A DNA stretch of 43,875 nt from Mycobacteriales bacterium (lineage in GTDB: Bacteria > Actinomycetota > Actinomycetes > Mycobacteriales > SCTD01), in assembly GCA_040902655.1 (NCBI GenBank), contig JBBDWV010000009.1, positions 1-43,875 on the forward strand. The letters run 5' to 3'. Position 1 is the first letter of the stretch; each line of letters begins with the position of its first letter. Under the pieces are notes generated by a model. It was not told where the DNA came from. It was given only the letters and a program-made list of their open reading frames with translations, and did no database searches. Made by a program: the position numbers and the translations under genes. This document shows positions 8,612 to 16,904 of the stretch, piece after piece.

Positions 8612-9220
8612 CTAGACCTGCACGTCCAGCGACGCCGCGATCTCGTCGAGGAGCAGCTGCTCGGTCAGCAGGCCGTTGTGCACCTTGCGTACGACACCGT
8701 CTGCGCTGACGAAGACCGTGATGGGCAGGCCGCCGGTGCTGTTGAACTGGCGCAACAACTCGTCCTGAGGGTCGGGCAGTGTCGGATAGGTGATGCCGGC
8801 CCGCTCGATCATCCGGGCTTGCGCCGCGTCGGTGTCGTTGCTCTGCGGGTTGATTCCGAGCACCTGCACGCGGCCGTCGAGCCGCTCCGCGACGCGCTGG
8901 AAGTCAGGCAGCTCCCGATCGCAGACCGTGCACCAGGAGGCATAGAAGTTGAGCACCACCGGCGTGCCCCTCAGCGCCTCGGAGTCGATCGTGCCGCCGG
9001 CGAACGTCCCGCCACGGAAGTCCAGGACCTGGGAGTCGCGGTCGTACGACACCGACAGCGTGCCGCTGCCCGGCCCCCCGCTGGTGGTGACCAGCGCAGT
9101 GACCACCGCCAGCGCCAGGCCGAAAGCGACCGCGACCGCAACGACCGGTGGACGCCGCGTGGGTGTGCTGCGGGACGTGCCGCGGCCGCGAGCGGTGGCG
9201 GTGCCAGACGACGTGCTCAT
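8612..9220 (-). CDS. TlpA/ResA-like membrane-anchored thioredoxin
   Basis: A 202-aa protein with a basic N-terminus, one membrane anchor at about residues 25-46, and an extracytoplasmic thioredoxin/AhpC-TSA domain. The active site is WCTVC at 96-100 and the cis-Pro region is GGLPITVFV. It probably reduces exported thiols or apocytochrome c using electrons from CcdA. I chose the ATG at 9220 because GGGAGAG lies just upstream; in-frame starts further upstream have no site and would run over the promoter. Confidence 0.9.
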   Translation of the reverse strand: MSTSSGTATARGRGTSRSTPTRRPPVVAVAVAFGLALAVVTALVTTSGGPGSGTLSVSYDRDSQVLDFRGGTFAGGTIDSEALRGTPVVLNFYASWCTVCDRELPDFQRVAERLDGRVQVLGINPQSNDTDAAQARMIERAGITYPTLPDPQDELLRQFNSTGGLPITVFVSADGVVRKVHNGLLTEQLLLDEIAASLDVQV

Positions 9221-9250
9221 GGTCTCTCCCGGGTGTGGACTCATCCCTCC

Positions 9251-9277
9251 GGACGCGGCGGGTCGAGTCGTGATTGC
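9251..9277 (-). promoter_or_regulatory. Candidate ECF sigma promoter for tlpA-ccdA-DUF3179
   Basis: GCAATCA-N13-CGCGTCC on the minus strand, 31-57 nt before the tlpA ATG. It shares both boxes and the spacing with the sigma operon promoter on the other strand. Confidence 0.6.
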
Positions 9278-9388
9278 GCCGAGCCTGCCCTGGGTTCTGC
9301 GCGCTGCCGGCGTGCACGGCATCCCTGGCTGCCGTTGCTGTGCGGGCAGTCCCTGCGACGGCGGAGACTGTGGTCGAACGCGGCGCCT

Positions 9389-9415
9389 GCAATCAACCGG
9401 GACGTTCCCGCGTCC
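9389..9415 (+). promoter_or_regulatory. Candidate autoregulatory ECF sigma promoter
   Basis: GCAATCA-N13-CGCGTCC on the plus strand, 44-70 nt before the sigma-factor ATG. The match to the two other sites suggests the sigma factor drives its own operon. Confidence 0.6.
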
Positions 9416-9458
9416 TCACCGGATGTGGCGTGGCAGCCCCAGACGAGGGAGGTGGGCA

Positions 9459-9977
9459 ATGGACGACCGCGAATTTCTCGAGGCGTTCACCGAGCACCTC
9501 GACCGGCTGCACAACCTCGCCCGAGGCCTGACCAGCAGCCGCCAGGACGCCGAGGATCTGGTGTCGGAGACGTGCCTGCTGGCGCTGCGCGGGTGGCGAC
9601 GACGCGCCCCCGATGATCCCGCTGCATGGTTCGCGACGATCTGCCTGAATGCCGCCCGGTCGTCCTACCGCCGCAGCGCAGCGCGGCCGGTCGAGATCGC
9701 GGCCGAGGACTGGCTGCTGGCGCAGGCGGACGAGCGAGCCGACACCGCACGCTCGGCGCTGGCGTCGGTCGAGGCGACGCGGGTGCGTGAGGCGCTGGCC
9801 CGGCTGCCGGCACCGCAGCGCGAAGCAATCACGATGATGGACCTCGCGGGGTACACCGCCGCGCAGACGGCGACGATCGTGGGTGCGCCGCGCGGAACCG
9901 TGCTGGCCCGTGTGCACCGGGGTCGCAAGGTGCTGGCCCGAATACTGACCGGAGACAGGGAAGGGGGCGGCACGTGA
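9459..9977 (+). CDS. ECF RNA polymerase sigma factor
   Basis: A 172-aa sigma-70 family protein with region 2 at about residues 10-65 (QDAEDLVSETCLLALRGW) and region 4 at about 110-160 (LPAPQREAITMMDLAGYT, then an HTH ending GTVLARVHRGRKVL). There is no region 1.1 or 3, as expected for the ECF group. A strong GAGGGAGG precedes the ATG. The stop overlaps the GTG of a zinc-finger anti-sigma gene. Three local promoters share one two-box motif, which I assign to this factor by position; the trigger is probably thiol or redox stress, inferred from the genes. Confidence 0.93.
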   Translation: MDDREFLEAFTEHLDRLHNLARGLTSSRQDAEDLVSETCLLALRGWRRRAPDDPAAWFATICLNAARSSYRRSAARPVEIAAEDWLLAQADERADTARSALASVEATRVREALARLPAPQREAITMMDLAGYTAAQTATIVGAPRGTVLARVHRGRKVLARILTGDREGGGT

Positions 9978-10696
9978 GGAGACACGACCCGGAGCGCGAC
10001 GCTGCCCGCTTCCTCGGCGCCGCGATGTCGGTGCAGGAGCGTGCGGAGTTCTCCGCACATCTGCTCAGCTGCGCCGACTGCTGGAGCGAGGTGCGCGAGG
10101 CGCGGCGTGGCCGGACGCTGGTCGAGTCGACGAGGACGGCAGCACCTGCCTCACTGCGCGACCACGTGCGGGGGCTGGTCGAGTCCGAGTCGCTCGACAC
10201 CTCGGACATGCCCTCGTCCCCTTGGTCGCAGAGGCGATGGCTGGCGCCCCTCGCCGTGCCCGTGGCCGCCGTGGCCGCAGTCGCTCTGATCCTGTCCCTC
10301 GGCGGCGGGACGAGCGAGCCACCCTCCCTCCGGCAGGCCGTCGCGGACTTCTCCGCCAAGCAGCTGCCGGGCGTACAGCTGCCGCAGCAGGCGGCCCCGG
10401 ACCTGTCGCAGCTCGACCTCCAGCCGGTCGGTGCGGGCGGCGGCAGGTACGCCGGGCTGGACGTCGACGGCTACGCCTACCGCGACCCGGCCGGCCGCCG
10501 CGTCGTGCTCTACCTCTCCGACCAGCCGTTCCCCGAGGCGCCCGGAGCGCAGCGGCTCGCGGGCGAGGACGGCCCGTGGATCGTCCAGCGCGGTGATGTG
10601 ATCGTGCTGTGCGCACGCCTGCCGCATGCGCTGCTCGTGGTGGGACAGGACGACCGCCTGGTCCGCAGCACGGCCAGCGCGCTGGGTGTGCTGTGA
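9974..10696 (+). CDS. Zinc-finger anti-sigma factor
   Basis: A 240-aa membrane protein. The N-terminal domain has the HxxxCxxC motif of ZAS-type anti-sigma factors (HLLSCADC near residues 30-37) and would bind the ECF sigma in the cytoplasm. One transmembrane helix (residues about 90-106) follows, and then an extracytoplasmic domain of about 130 residues that may sense the signal. The GTG start overlaps the sigma stop (GTGA), and its own stop overlaps the next GTG, so three genes are translationally coupled. Confidence 0.9.
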   Translation: MRRHDPERDAARFLGAAMSVQERAEFSAHLLSCADCWSEVREARRGRTLVESTRTAAPASLRDHVRGLVESESLDTSDMPSSPWSQRRWLAPLAVPVAAVAAVALILSLGGGTSEPPSLRQAVADFSAKQLPGVQLPQQAAPDLSQLDLQPVGAGGGRYAGLDVDGYAYRDPAGRRVVLYLSDQPFPEAPGAQRLAGEDGPWIVQRGDVIVLCARLPHALLVVGQDDRLVRSTASALGVL

Positions 10697-10950
10697 GCCG
10701 GGGCCCTGCTGCGGCCGCCACCGAGCAGCTGCCCCAGCCCACGGACCTGGAGCGCTGGGTGGGCGAGGGCGGGTGGTTCGTCGAACTGCTCCTGCCCAGC
10801 ACCGACGCAGGTGTCGCGGCGCAGGCCGTGGTCGTCGCGTTCGTGTTCGCTCTGCTGCTCGTGCCCGCACGCCGGCTCCAGCTGGTCCAGCTCTGGGCGG
10901 GGGGGCTGGCCTTCACCGTCGGGCTGTTCATGCTGCGCGCCAGCCACTGA
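10693..10950 (+). CDS. Small two-helix membrane protein in the sigma operon
   Basis: An 85-aa protein with two hydrophobic segments, AAQAVVVAFVFALLLVPA and LWAGGLAFTVGLFML, separated by a short basic loop. GTG overlaps the anti-sigma TGA. I know of no named family. Its tight coupling suggests it may modulate the membrane anti-sigma factor or be an output of the response; neither is shown. Confidence 0.75.
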   Translation: MSRGPAAAATEQLPQPTDLERWVGEGGWFVELLLPSTDAGVAAQAVVVAFVFALLLVPARRLQLVQLWAGGLAFTVGLFMLRASH

Positions 10951-11103
10951 CGGGGCCCTGCGGCGTTGTTTGGTCATCCAGGTGACCGAGTACGTCCGCC
11001 ACCAGGTGGAACGGGGTAATGCCGGACGCAGACGGTCGACGGCGTGCGACCTGCGCAGCAGCGTCCGCCCGGGCGGCCCACCCGATGGGACGTGGAGGTC
11101 GAG

Positions 11104-12288
11104 ATGAAGGCACTGACCTGGCAGGGCACCGGAAAGGTGTCGGTCGAACAGGCTCCGGATCCGCAGATCCAGGAGCCGACAGATGCGGTGGTACGCATGA
11201 CGTCGACGGCGATCTGCGGGTCGGACCTGCACCTGTACGACGTGCTCGGTATGTACCTGACGCCGGGCGACATCATCGGCCACGAACCGATGGGCATCGT
11301 GGAGGAGGTCGGCTCCGACGTCACGCACGTCAAGCCGGGCGACCGGGTGGTGATCCCGTTCAACATCTCCTGCGGGCGTTGCTGGATGTGCACCCGCGGC
11401 TTCATGGCGCAGTGCGAGACGACCCAGGTGCGCGAACAGGGCAAAGGCGCGGCGCTGTTCGGCTACACCAGCCTCTACGGCGCGGTGCCGGGGGGGCAGG
11501 CGGAGTACCTGCGGGTGCCGCAGGCCCACTTCGGGCCGATCAAGGTCCCGGCAGAGCACCCGGACGAGCGCTGGCTGTTCCTGTCCGACATCCTGCCCAC
11601 AGCCTGGCAGTCGGTGAAGTACGCCGACATCGAGCAGGGCAGCACCTGCGCGGTCATCGGGCTCGGCCCAGTGGGGCAGTTCGCCGCAAGGATCGCCCGC
11701 TACCTGGGCGCCGAGACGGTGATCGGCGTCGACCGCGTGCCCGAGCGGCTGGAGATGGCCCGCCGGCACGGCATCACGGTGCTCGACGAGGCTACGGTCG
11801 ATGACATCCCCGGTGCGATCTTCGACCTGACTGGCGGGCGCGGTGCGGATGGGGTGGTCGACGCGGTCGGTATGGAGGCGCACGGCACGCCGATCCAGGC
11901 GGCGATGCAGACCGCGGCCGGCAAACTCCCCGGGCCGGTGGCGCGCAAGGCCGCCGAGACCTTCGGCGTCGACCGGATGGCGGCGATGCGGACGGCGTTC
12001 AAGAGCGTGCGACGAGCCGGCAGCGTCTCTCTGATCGGCGTGTACGGCGGCCAGGCCGACCCGATGCCGATGATGGACCTGTTCGACAAGGGCATCACGA
12101 TGCGGATGGGCCAGGCGCACGTGAAGCGTTGGATCGACCAGATCCTCCCGGCTCTGCAGGACGACACCGACCCGCTGGGGACCGAGGACCTCACCACGCA
12201 CCCGCTGCCGCTGGAGCAGGCGCCGCACGGCTACGAGATCTTCAAGAAGAAGCAGGACGGCTGCATCAAGGTCGTGCTCAAGCCATGA
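11104..12288 (+). CDS. Zinc-dependent alcohol/formaldehyde dehydrogenase family protein
   Basis: A 394-aa medium-chain dehydrogenase. The catalytic zinc site is C38 (CGSD), H60 and E61 (GHEPMG). The structural-zinc cysteines are C90, C93, C96 and C104. The Rossmann motif GLGPVGQFAA lies near residue 184. The long insert and sequence resemble the glutathione-independent formaldehyde dehydrogenase-like branch common in actinobacteria; the substrate is not determined. The ATG follows GGAGGTCGAG. The stop overlaps the SDR start (ATGA). Confidence 0.88.
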   Translation: MKALTWQGTGKVSVEQAPDPQIQEPTDAVVRMTSTAICGSDLHLYDVLGMYLTPGDIIGHEPMGIVEEVGSDVTHVKPGDRVVIPFNISCGRCWMCTRGFMAQCETTQVREQGKGAALFGYTSLYGAVPGGQAEYLRVPQAHFGPIKVPAEHPDERWLFLSDILPTAWQSVKYADIEQGSTCAVIGLGPVGQFAARIARYLGAETVIGVDRVPERLEMARRHGITVLDEATVDDIPGAIFDLTGGRGADGVVDAVGMEAHGTPIQAAMQTAAGKLPGPVARKAAETFGVDRMAAMRTAFKSVRRAGSVSLIGVYGGQADPMPMMDLFDKGITMRMGQAHVKRWIDQILPALQDDTDPLGTEDLTTHPLPLEQAPHGYEIFKKKQDGCIKVVLKP

Positions 12289-13253
12289 GGCGGGGTGTCG
12301 AGCTGGCCGGAGCCGCCGTCGTCGTCACCGGTGCCTCCAGCGGCATCGGCCGGGCCGCGGCTCGACGCTTCGCGGAGAAGGGCGCCGACGTCGTGCTGGC
12401 CGCGCGCGGCGGCGCCTCTCTGGAGCAGGCAGCCCAGGAGTGCCGTTCCAGGGGGGTGCGCGCATTCGTCGTGCCCACTGACGTCACCGACGGCGACGCC
12501 GTCCAAGCGCTCGCCGACCGGACGGTCCAGGAACTGGGACGCGTCGACGTCTGGGTCAACGACGCCGCGGTGATGGCCTACGGTTCGATCGGCGAGGTCC
12601 CTTTCGAGGTCCAGCGGCGGATCATCGAGACCAATCTGTTGGGCACCATGTGCGGCGCACGCGCCGCCCTGCCGTTACTCAAGGCACAGGGCCGCGGCGT
12701 GATCATCAATGTCGCCTCGCTGTACGCGAAGATGACCTCTCCGTACGTCAGCGCCTACGCCACCAGCAAGTTCGGTGTCCTGGGCTTCTCCGAGGTGCTG
12801 CGCCAAGAGCTCCAGAGCGACCGGCACCTGCACGTCTGCACGATCCTGCCTGGGTCCATCGACACGCCGATCTTCCGGCACGCCGCGAACTACACCGGGC
12901 GGAGCATCCGCCCGGTGCCGCCGGTCGCCGCGCCCGAGCGGGTCGCCCGCGCCATCGTGCACTGCGCCCGGCGGCCGCGGCGCGAGGTCACCGTCGGGCA
13001 GCTGCACCACGTCGCCTCCTGGGGGCACGCGCTGCTGCCCCGCACCTACGGCGTGCTGGCGCCGAAGGCCATGCGGCTCGCCGCCCTCGGCAACGACCCG
13101 CAGCCGCACGACGACGGCAACGTCTTCACCCCGCAGCCGGAGCTGGATGCCCTCCGAGGGGGCTGGCGCAACCAGCCCGCGCGGGCCGCCGTCGGGGCAG
13201 GTGCTGTCGCGGGCGTCGCCATCGCGGCGATCGCTGCCCGCCGCCGCGGCTGA
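12285..13253 (+). CDS. SDR-family oxidoreductase
   Basis: A 322-aa classical short-chain dehydrogenase. The cofactor motif is TGASSGIG (15-22), NDAAVM corresponds to the NNAG motif, the catalytic Ser is in VASLYAK, and YxxxK is YATSK. An extra C-terminal section of about 90 residues ends in a hydrophobic stretch AAVGAGAVAGVAIAAIAA plus basic residues, so it may be membrane-associated. ATGA overlap with the alcohol dehydrogenase suggests linked oxidation and reduction steps. Confidence 0.88.
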   Translation: MRRGVELAGAAVVVTGASSGIGRAAARRFAEKGADVVLAARGGASLEQAAQECRSRGVRAFVVPTDVTDGDAVQALADRTVQELGRVDVWVNDAAVMAYGSIGEVPFEVQRRIIETNLLGTMCGARAALPLLKAQGRGVIINVASLYAKMTSPYVSAYATSKFGVLGFSEVLRQELQSDRHLHVCTILPGSIDTPIFRHAANYTGRSIRPVPPVAAPERVARAIVHCARRPRREVTVGQLHHVASWGHALLPRTYGVLAPKAMRLAALGNDPQPHDDGNVFTPQPELDALRGGWRNQPARAAVGAGAVAGVAIAAIAARRRG

Positions 13254-13301
13254 GCGGGCTCTGGACGGGGCAGCCCGAACCGACGAGTGAAGGAGAACGA
13301 T

Positions 13302-13775
13302 ATGCACAGCACGCTGCGACTGGCGCTGTGGGGAGCGGCGGCCGGCGCCGCTGGGACGACCGCCCTCAACGGCCTGACCTACGTGGACATGGCTGTCCGC
13401 GGCCGACCCGCGAGCAGCACGCCCGAGACCACCGTCGAGAAGCTGTCCGAAGTGGCGCACGTGCCGATTCCGGGGGACGAGGACAGCCGTGAGAACCGGG
13501 TGTCAGGCCTCGGTCCCCTGAGCGGCCTGCTGGCTGGAGTGGGCATCGGCGCGGTGCTCGGCGTGCTGCGTGCCGCCGGCTGGCGACCGGGTGCTCGCGT
13601 GAGCACGGCCGTGGCCACCCTGGGGGCGATGGTCGGCACGAGCGGGCCGATGACCCTGCTCGGCGTCACCGACCCACGGACGTGGCCCGCGTCATCCTGG
13701 ATCGTCGACATCGTGCCGCACCTGGGCTACGGAGCCGTGACGGCCGTCGTGCTCGAGCGGCTGGACCAGGACTGA
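13302..13775 (+). CDS. Membrane protein, function unknown
   Basis: A 157-aa protein with hydrophobic segments at the N-terminus (LALWGAAAGAAGTTALNGL), the middle (GLLAGVGIGAVLGVLRAAG) and near the C-terminus. The ATG at 13302 is preceded by GAAGGAGAACG. It lies 48 bp after the SDR gene on the same strand and 1 bp before the DUF1622 gene, so it belongs to the same transcription unit. I do not recognise the family. Confidence 0.75.
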   Translation: MHSTLRLALWGAAAGAAGTTALNGLTYVDMAVRGRPASSTPETTVEKLSEVAHVPIPGDEDSRENRVSGLGPLSGLLAGVGIGAVLGVLRAAGWRPGARVSTAVATLGAMVGTSGPMTLLGVTDPRTWPASSWIVDIVPHLGYGAVTAVVLERLDQD

Positions 13776-13776
13776 G

Positions 13777-14160
13777 GTGCATCGCGACGGTTTCGCCGGC
13801 GTGGCGGAGAAGCTCGGGTTGGCCATCGAGATGCTGGGAGTGGCAGCCATCGCCGCCAGCGTCGTGCTTGCGGCCCTTGTCTTCCTCACCCGCAGCGTCC
13901 GCCCACAGACGCGAGACCGGGCCTACGGCGACACCCGGCGCTGCCTGGGGCGTGGAATCCTGCTCGGCCTCGAGCTGCTGGTCGCCGGCGACATCGTGCG
14001 CACTGTGGCGGTGGATCCGACGTTCCGCTCGATCGGGGTGCTCGGGCTCATCGTGCTCATCCGCACCTTCCTGTCCTTCGCACTGGAGGTGGAGCTGAAC
14101 GGCAGGTGGCCCTGGCAGCAGGCGCCTGACCGGGCGTCCCCAGGTCGGCACCCTGGGTGA
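13777..14160 (+). CDS. DUF1622 membrane protein
   Basis: A 127-aa protein with three hydrophobic helices; the core GILLGLELLVAGDIVRT and SIGVLGLIVLIRTFLSFALE are typical of DUF1622. The GTG start at 13777 sits one base after the preceding stop, consistent with coupling. No function is established for the family. Confidence 0.82.
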   Translation: MHRDGFAGVAEKLGLAIEMLGVAAIAASVVLAALVFLTRSVRPQTRDRAYGDTRRCLGRGILLGLELLVAGDIVRTVAVDPTFRSIGVLGLIVLIRTFLSFALEVELNGRWPWQQAPDRASPGRHPG

Positions 14161-14284
14161 CCGTCAACTCGGCCACCTGGGTTGCCCACTCGGTGCCGCG
14201 ACGAGAAGGCACGGGAAGGCACCGGTCGCTCATGAACCAAGTCACAGCCGGTGTCACAGCCGCGCACGTCGAGAGGACAGAGCC

Positions 14285-15262
14285 TTGAGCGATACCCTGC
14301 AGTCCCCCTACGAGGTCCACTTCGACCCGGCGCGCACCGCGCTGCTCATCATCGATCCGGTGAACGACTTCCTGCACGAGGAGGGGGCGGCATGGGAGCT
14401 CACCAAATCGACGGTGAAGAAGAACGACGTCGTGGCCACGCTCGCGCGCCTGGCCGACGGCGCGCGCGCCGCTGGTGTCCCCGTGCTGTTCGGGCCGATG
14501 GCGTACACCCAGGAGGATTATGCCGACCAGGAGCTGCAACGGCGATCGGGAATCAACCGGATCATGTTCGAAAAGAAGATGTTCCTGGCCGGGAGCTTCG
14601 GCGCCGATTTCCACGAGGACATCCAGCCGCAGCCCGGTGACGTGGTCCTGGAGCCGCACAAGGGCACCGACGTCCTGCAGACCGACCTCGAGCAGCACCT
14701 CGACCGGCTCGGGACGACCCACCTGGTGCTGGCGGGCATGACGGCCAACCTGTGCGTCGAGTCCACCGGCCGGCACGCCAGCGAGCTCGGCTATGACGTG
14801 ACGTTCCTGTCCGATGCCGTGGGCTCCGAGAGCCTGCCGTCGTACGAGGCCGCGATCCACCTGAACTACCCGCTGATCGGCAACGCCGTCCTCGAGGTGG
14901 ACGACTTCCTGGCCGCCATCGGCACGGCGGCGGACGGGGAAGCGGTGCGCATCGGTGACGAGGTGCACGGCTCCGACCGCGGCAAGATCGGCACGGTCGA
15001 CGAGGTCGTGCTGCCGCAGGGTGAGGCACCCGGGTACTTCTCGGTGCCGCGCGGGCTGCTCGACAAGGACACCTACATCCCGTTGGACGCGGTGACGCAC
15101 CGGGCTGAGGATCGGGTCTACGTCAACGTCCCCAAGCTGGTCGTGGGCAAGATGCCGTGGAGCGAGCGTCCGACGGCCGAGGAGGCTCGAGCCAAGCTCG
15201 GTCCTCCTGCTGCTGACGTGAGCGCGCTGTACCGCAGTCAAGCCCCCACCGGCCCGCGCTGA
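14285..15262 (+). CDS. Isochorismatase-family hydrolase fused to a C-terminal PRC/DUF2171-like domain
   Basis: A 325-aa two-domain protein. Residues about 15-210 are an isochorismatase-like cysteine hydrolase: catalytic Asp in LLIIDPVNDF, a Lys in the EPHKGTD region, and the nucleophile Cys in GMTANLCVESTGRHA. Residues about 225-300 begin GDEVHGSDRGKIGTVDEV and look like a PRC-barrel/DUF2171 module. The fusion is uncommon to my knowledge. I chose TTG at 14285 because GAGAGGACAG precedes it and the family N-terminus begins here. The substrate is unknown. Confidence 0.85.
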   Translation: MSDTLQSPYEVHFDPARTALLIIDPVNDFLHEEGAAWELTKSTVKKNDVVATLARLADGARAAGVPVLFGPMAYTQEDYADQELQRRSGINRIMFEKKMFLAGSFGADFHEDIQPQPGDVVLEPHKGTDVLQTDLEQHLDRLGTTHLVLAGMTANLCVESTGRHASELGYDVTFLSDAVGSESLPSYEAAIHLNYPLIGNAVLEVDDFLAAIGTAADGEAVRIGDEVHGSDRGKIGTVDEVVLPQGEAPGYFSVPRGLLDKDTYIPLDAVTHRAEDRVYVNVPKLVVGKMPWSERPTAEEARAKLGPPAADVSALYRSQAPTGPR

Positions 15263-15295
15263 GGTCGGCCTGACGGCAGGTCGCGGCACCGGCGG

Positions 15296-15990
15296 TCACG
15301 GCAGTGGCTGGCGTCCCATGGCCTGTCGGAGTGCAGCCTCGTCCTCGAGAAGGGTCACGCCGTAACGGGTCGAGACGAGCCCGCGGTCGCGCAGCTGGGC
15401 AAGACCCGGGTCACGGACTGGCGGCGAGCTCCGAGCAGGTGCGCCATGGTCAGGTGGCTCAGGTGGACGACGCGGTGCTGGTCACCCTCGGCCTCCGCCT
15501 GATCCAGCAGCAGGTACGCGACCTGGGCGATCAGCGGCCGGGACGTCACGACGACGAGCCGGGGACGGTCCTGATCCAGACGTCGGGCGATCGAGCTCAT
15601 CCAGCGCGTCGACAGGGACGCCGACGACTGCAGCAGCTCGACCCATTGCTGCCGCGACAGCGCCACCATCTCCGTGTCTCGGCTCGCGACGGCGTCGAAG
15701 GGCATGCGTCTGCGCAGCAGCAGGGGGATGTCGAGGATGACCCCTCCGGTGCGCACCACCGCAACGGTGGTGCGGCCGGTGGGCAGGCGGGCCATCAGCT
15801 CCAGCTCCCCGTCCGTCACGAACTGGACGTGCGTGGCCGGCGATCCGGCCGCCGCCACGACCGTCCCGGCGTCGACGTCACGCACGGTGCCGAGCTCGCG
15901 CAGCACTGCCAGCTCATGCCGGGTCAGCAGACCGTGGTTGTCGCACGTCGAGGACTGGCTGAACCACTCGGCGGGCGACCCGACGGCCAT
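15296..15990 (-). pseudogene. Crp/Fnr-family regulator with a frameshift before the recognition helix
   Basis: A cyclic-nucleotide-binding-like domain and the first half of the winged HTH read in one frame down to GARRQSVTRV. Near 15400-15405 the frame breaks. A shift by one base restores LAQLRDRGLVSTRYG and on to GRQPLP-stop at 15296, matching the intact paralogue at 18027-18752 through its last residues. Without the shift the protein ends in an unrelated tail at 15355. The start is the ATG at 15990, preceded by GGAGGACGG. This is either a one-base deletion inactivating DNA binding or a sequencing error. Confidence 0.85.
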
Positions 15991-16038
15991 TCCGTCCTCC
16001 ATCGATAGGACGTCATCGAGCATGCGGCAGCCACAGCA

Positions 16039-16059
16039 GATGCCGATGCTGTCGGCATC
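16039..16059. promoter_or_regulatory. 8-bp perfect inverted repeat between the Crp/Fnr-like gene and a membrane-protein gene
   Basis: GATGCCGA-TGCTG-TCGGCATC, centred 59 bp upstream of the minus-strand start at 15990 and 173 bp upstream of the plus-strand start at 16222. It is a candidate operator for the divergent pair. Confidence 0.4.
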
Positions 16060-16221
16060 CTGGGCTGCCGTACCGCCTTGCCCCGCTGCAAAGGGCTCGG
16101 AGTGCCTGCGCAAGGTGGCATCTCACGCTCGGCAACCTGCGTGGCCATGCGAATCCGCAGACGTGGTCGTTGGGCTTCTCTTGTCTTCCAGGACACGACG
16201 GAGTGCCAGAGGAGGCGCAGG

Positions 16222-16818
16222 ATGACAAGCAGTTCTGTGAGAACAGACCGGCTCGGACGTTGGACGCTCATCGGGTTGATCGGCGGGCTGCTCGGCAGCG
16301 TCCTGATGATCCTGTACGCGATGGTGGTCAGCCTCGCCTACAAGGACGTCGGCTTCTTCACGCCGCTGTACCACATCGGATCCGCCTTCGCCGAGCCTGC
16401 CGCGATCATGGCGTCGATGGAGGCGGCCATGGGTGGCGACGGCTTCTACCTCGAAGCAGGTGCGGCAACCTTCGGCTTGTTCGTGCACCTGCTGACCGGC
16501 GCCGGAGTCGGCGCGCTGTTCGGGGCCCTTGTCTCGCTCGCGTCCCCGAACCGCATGATGACGGTGCTCGCCGGTGCCGTGTACGGGATGATCGTGATGC
16601 TTGGCAACGCGTATGTCGGCCTGCCGATCGTCGCGGAGATCTTCGGCGGCGGGGAGCCGATCGCCGACATGCCGTCGATGGCCGGGTGGGGCACGTTCTT
16701 GGTTGAGCATCTGATCTTCGGCGTCGTGCTCGGCCTCGTGGTCGCGACCTGGGCCACCAGGTCCACGCCCCGGCGCACCCACGCGGCGCGGGACTCCTCG
16801 GTCGGGTCCTCCGTATAG
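16222..16818 (+). CDS. Membrane protein, function unknown
   Basis: A 198-aa protein with four hydrophobic segments: LIGLIGGLLGSVLMILYAMV, LFVHLLTGAGVGALFGALVS, VLAGAVYGMIVMLGNAYVG and LIFGVVLGLVVATWA. The middle contains an ALVSLASPNR loop and an extracytoplasmic-looking FYLEAGAATF. The ATG at 16222 follows AGGAGGCGCAGG. It is divergent from the Crp/Fnr-like gene and ends at a strong hairpin. I do not recognise a named family. Confidence 0.75.
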   Translation: MTSSSVRTDRLGRWTLIGLIGGLLGSVLMILYAMVVSLAYKDVGFFTPLYHIGSAFAEPAAIMASMEAAMGGDGFYLEAGAATFGLFVHLLTGAGVGALFGALVSLASPNRMMTVLAGAVYGMIVMLGNAYVGLPIVAEIFGGGEPIADMPSMAGWGTFLVEHLIFGVVLGLVVATWATRSTPRRTHAARDSSVGSSV

Positions 16819-16854
16819 CGGCGACGGTCCGTCGCGGTCGTTCCCTCTGCCGCG

Positions 16855-16894
16855 TCAGCAGGCCCGGGCAGCTGATGCCGCCCGAGCCTGCTGA
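16855..16894. terminator. Strong bidirectional hairpin
   Basis: Two 15-nt arms (16855-16869 and 16880-16894) pair with one mismatch around a 10-nt loop, between the convergent genes ending at 16818 and 16905. It is the clearest terminator in the window. Confidence 0.75.
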
Positions 16895-16904
16895 GTACGC
16901 GCGG

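Noticed and set aside
10972-10987. GGTCA-N6-TGACC inverted repeat before the alcohol dehydrogenase
   Set aside because: Arms are only 5 bp and over 110 bp from the start; it could be chance.
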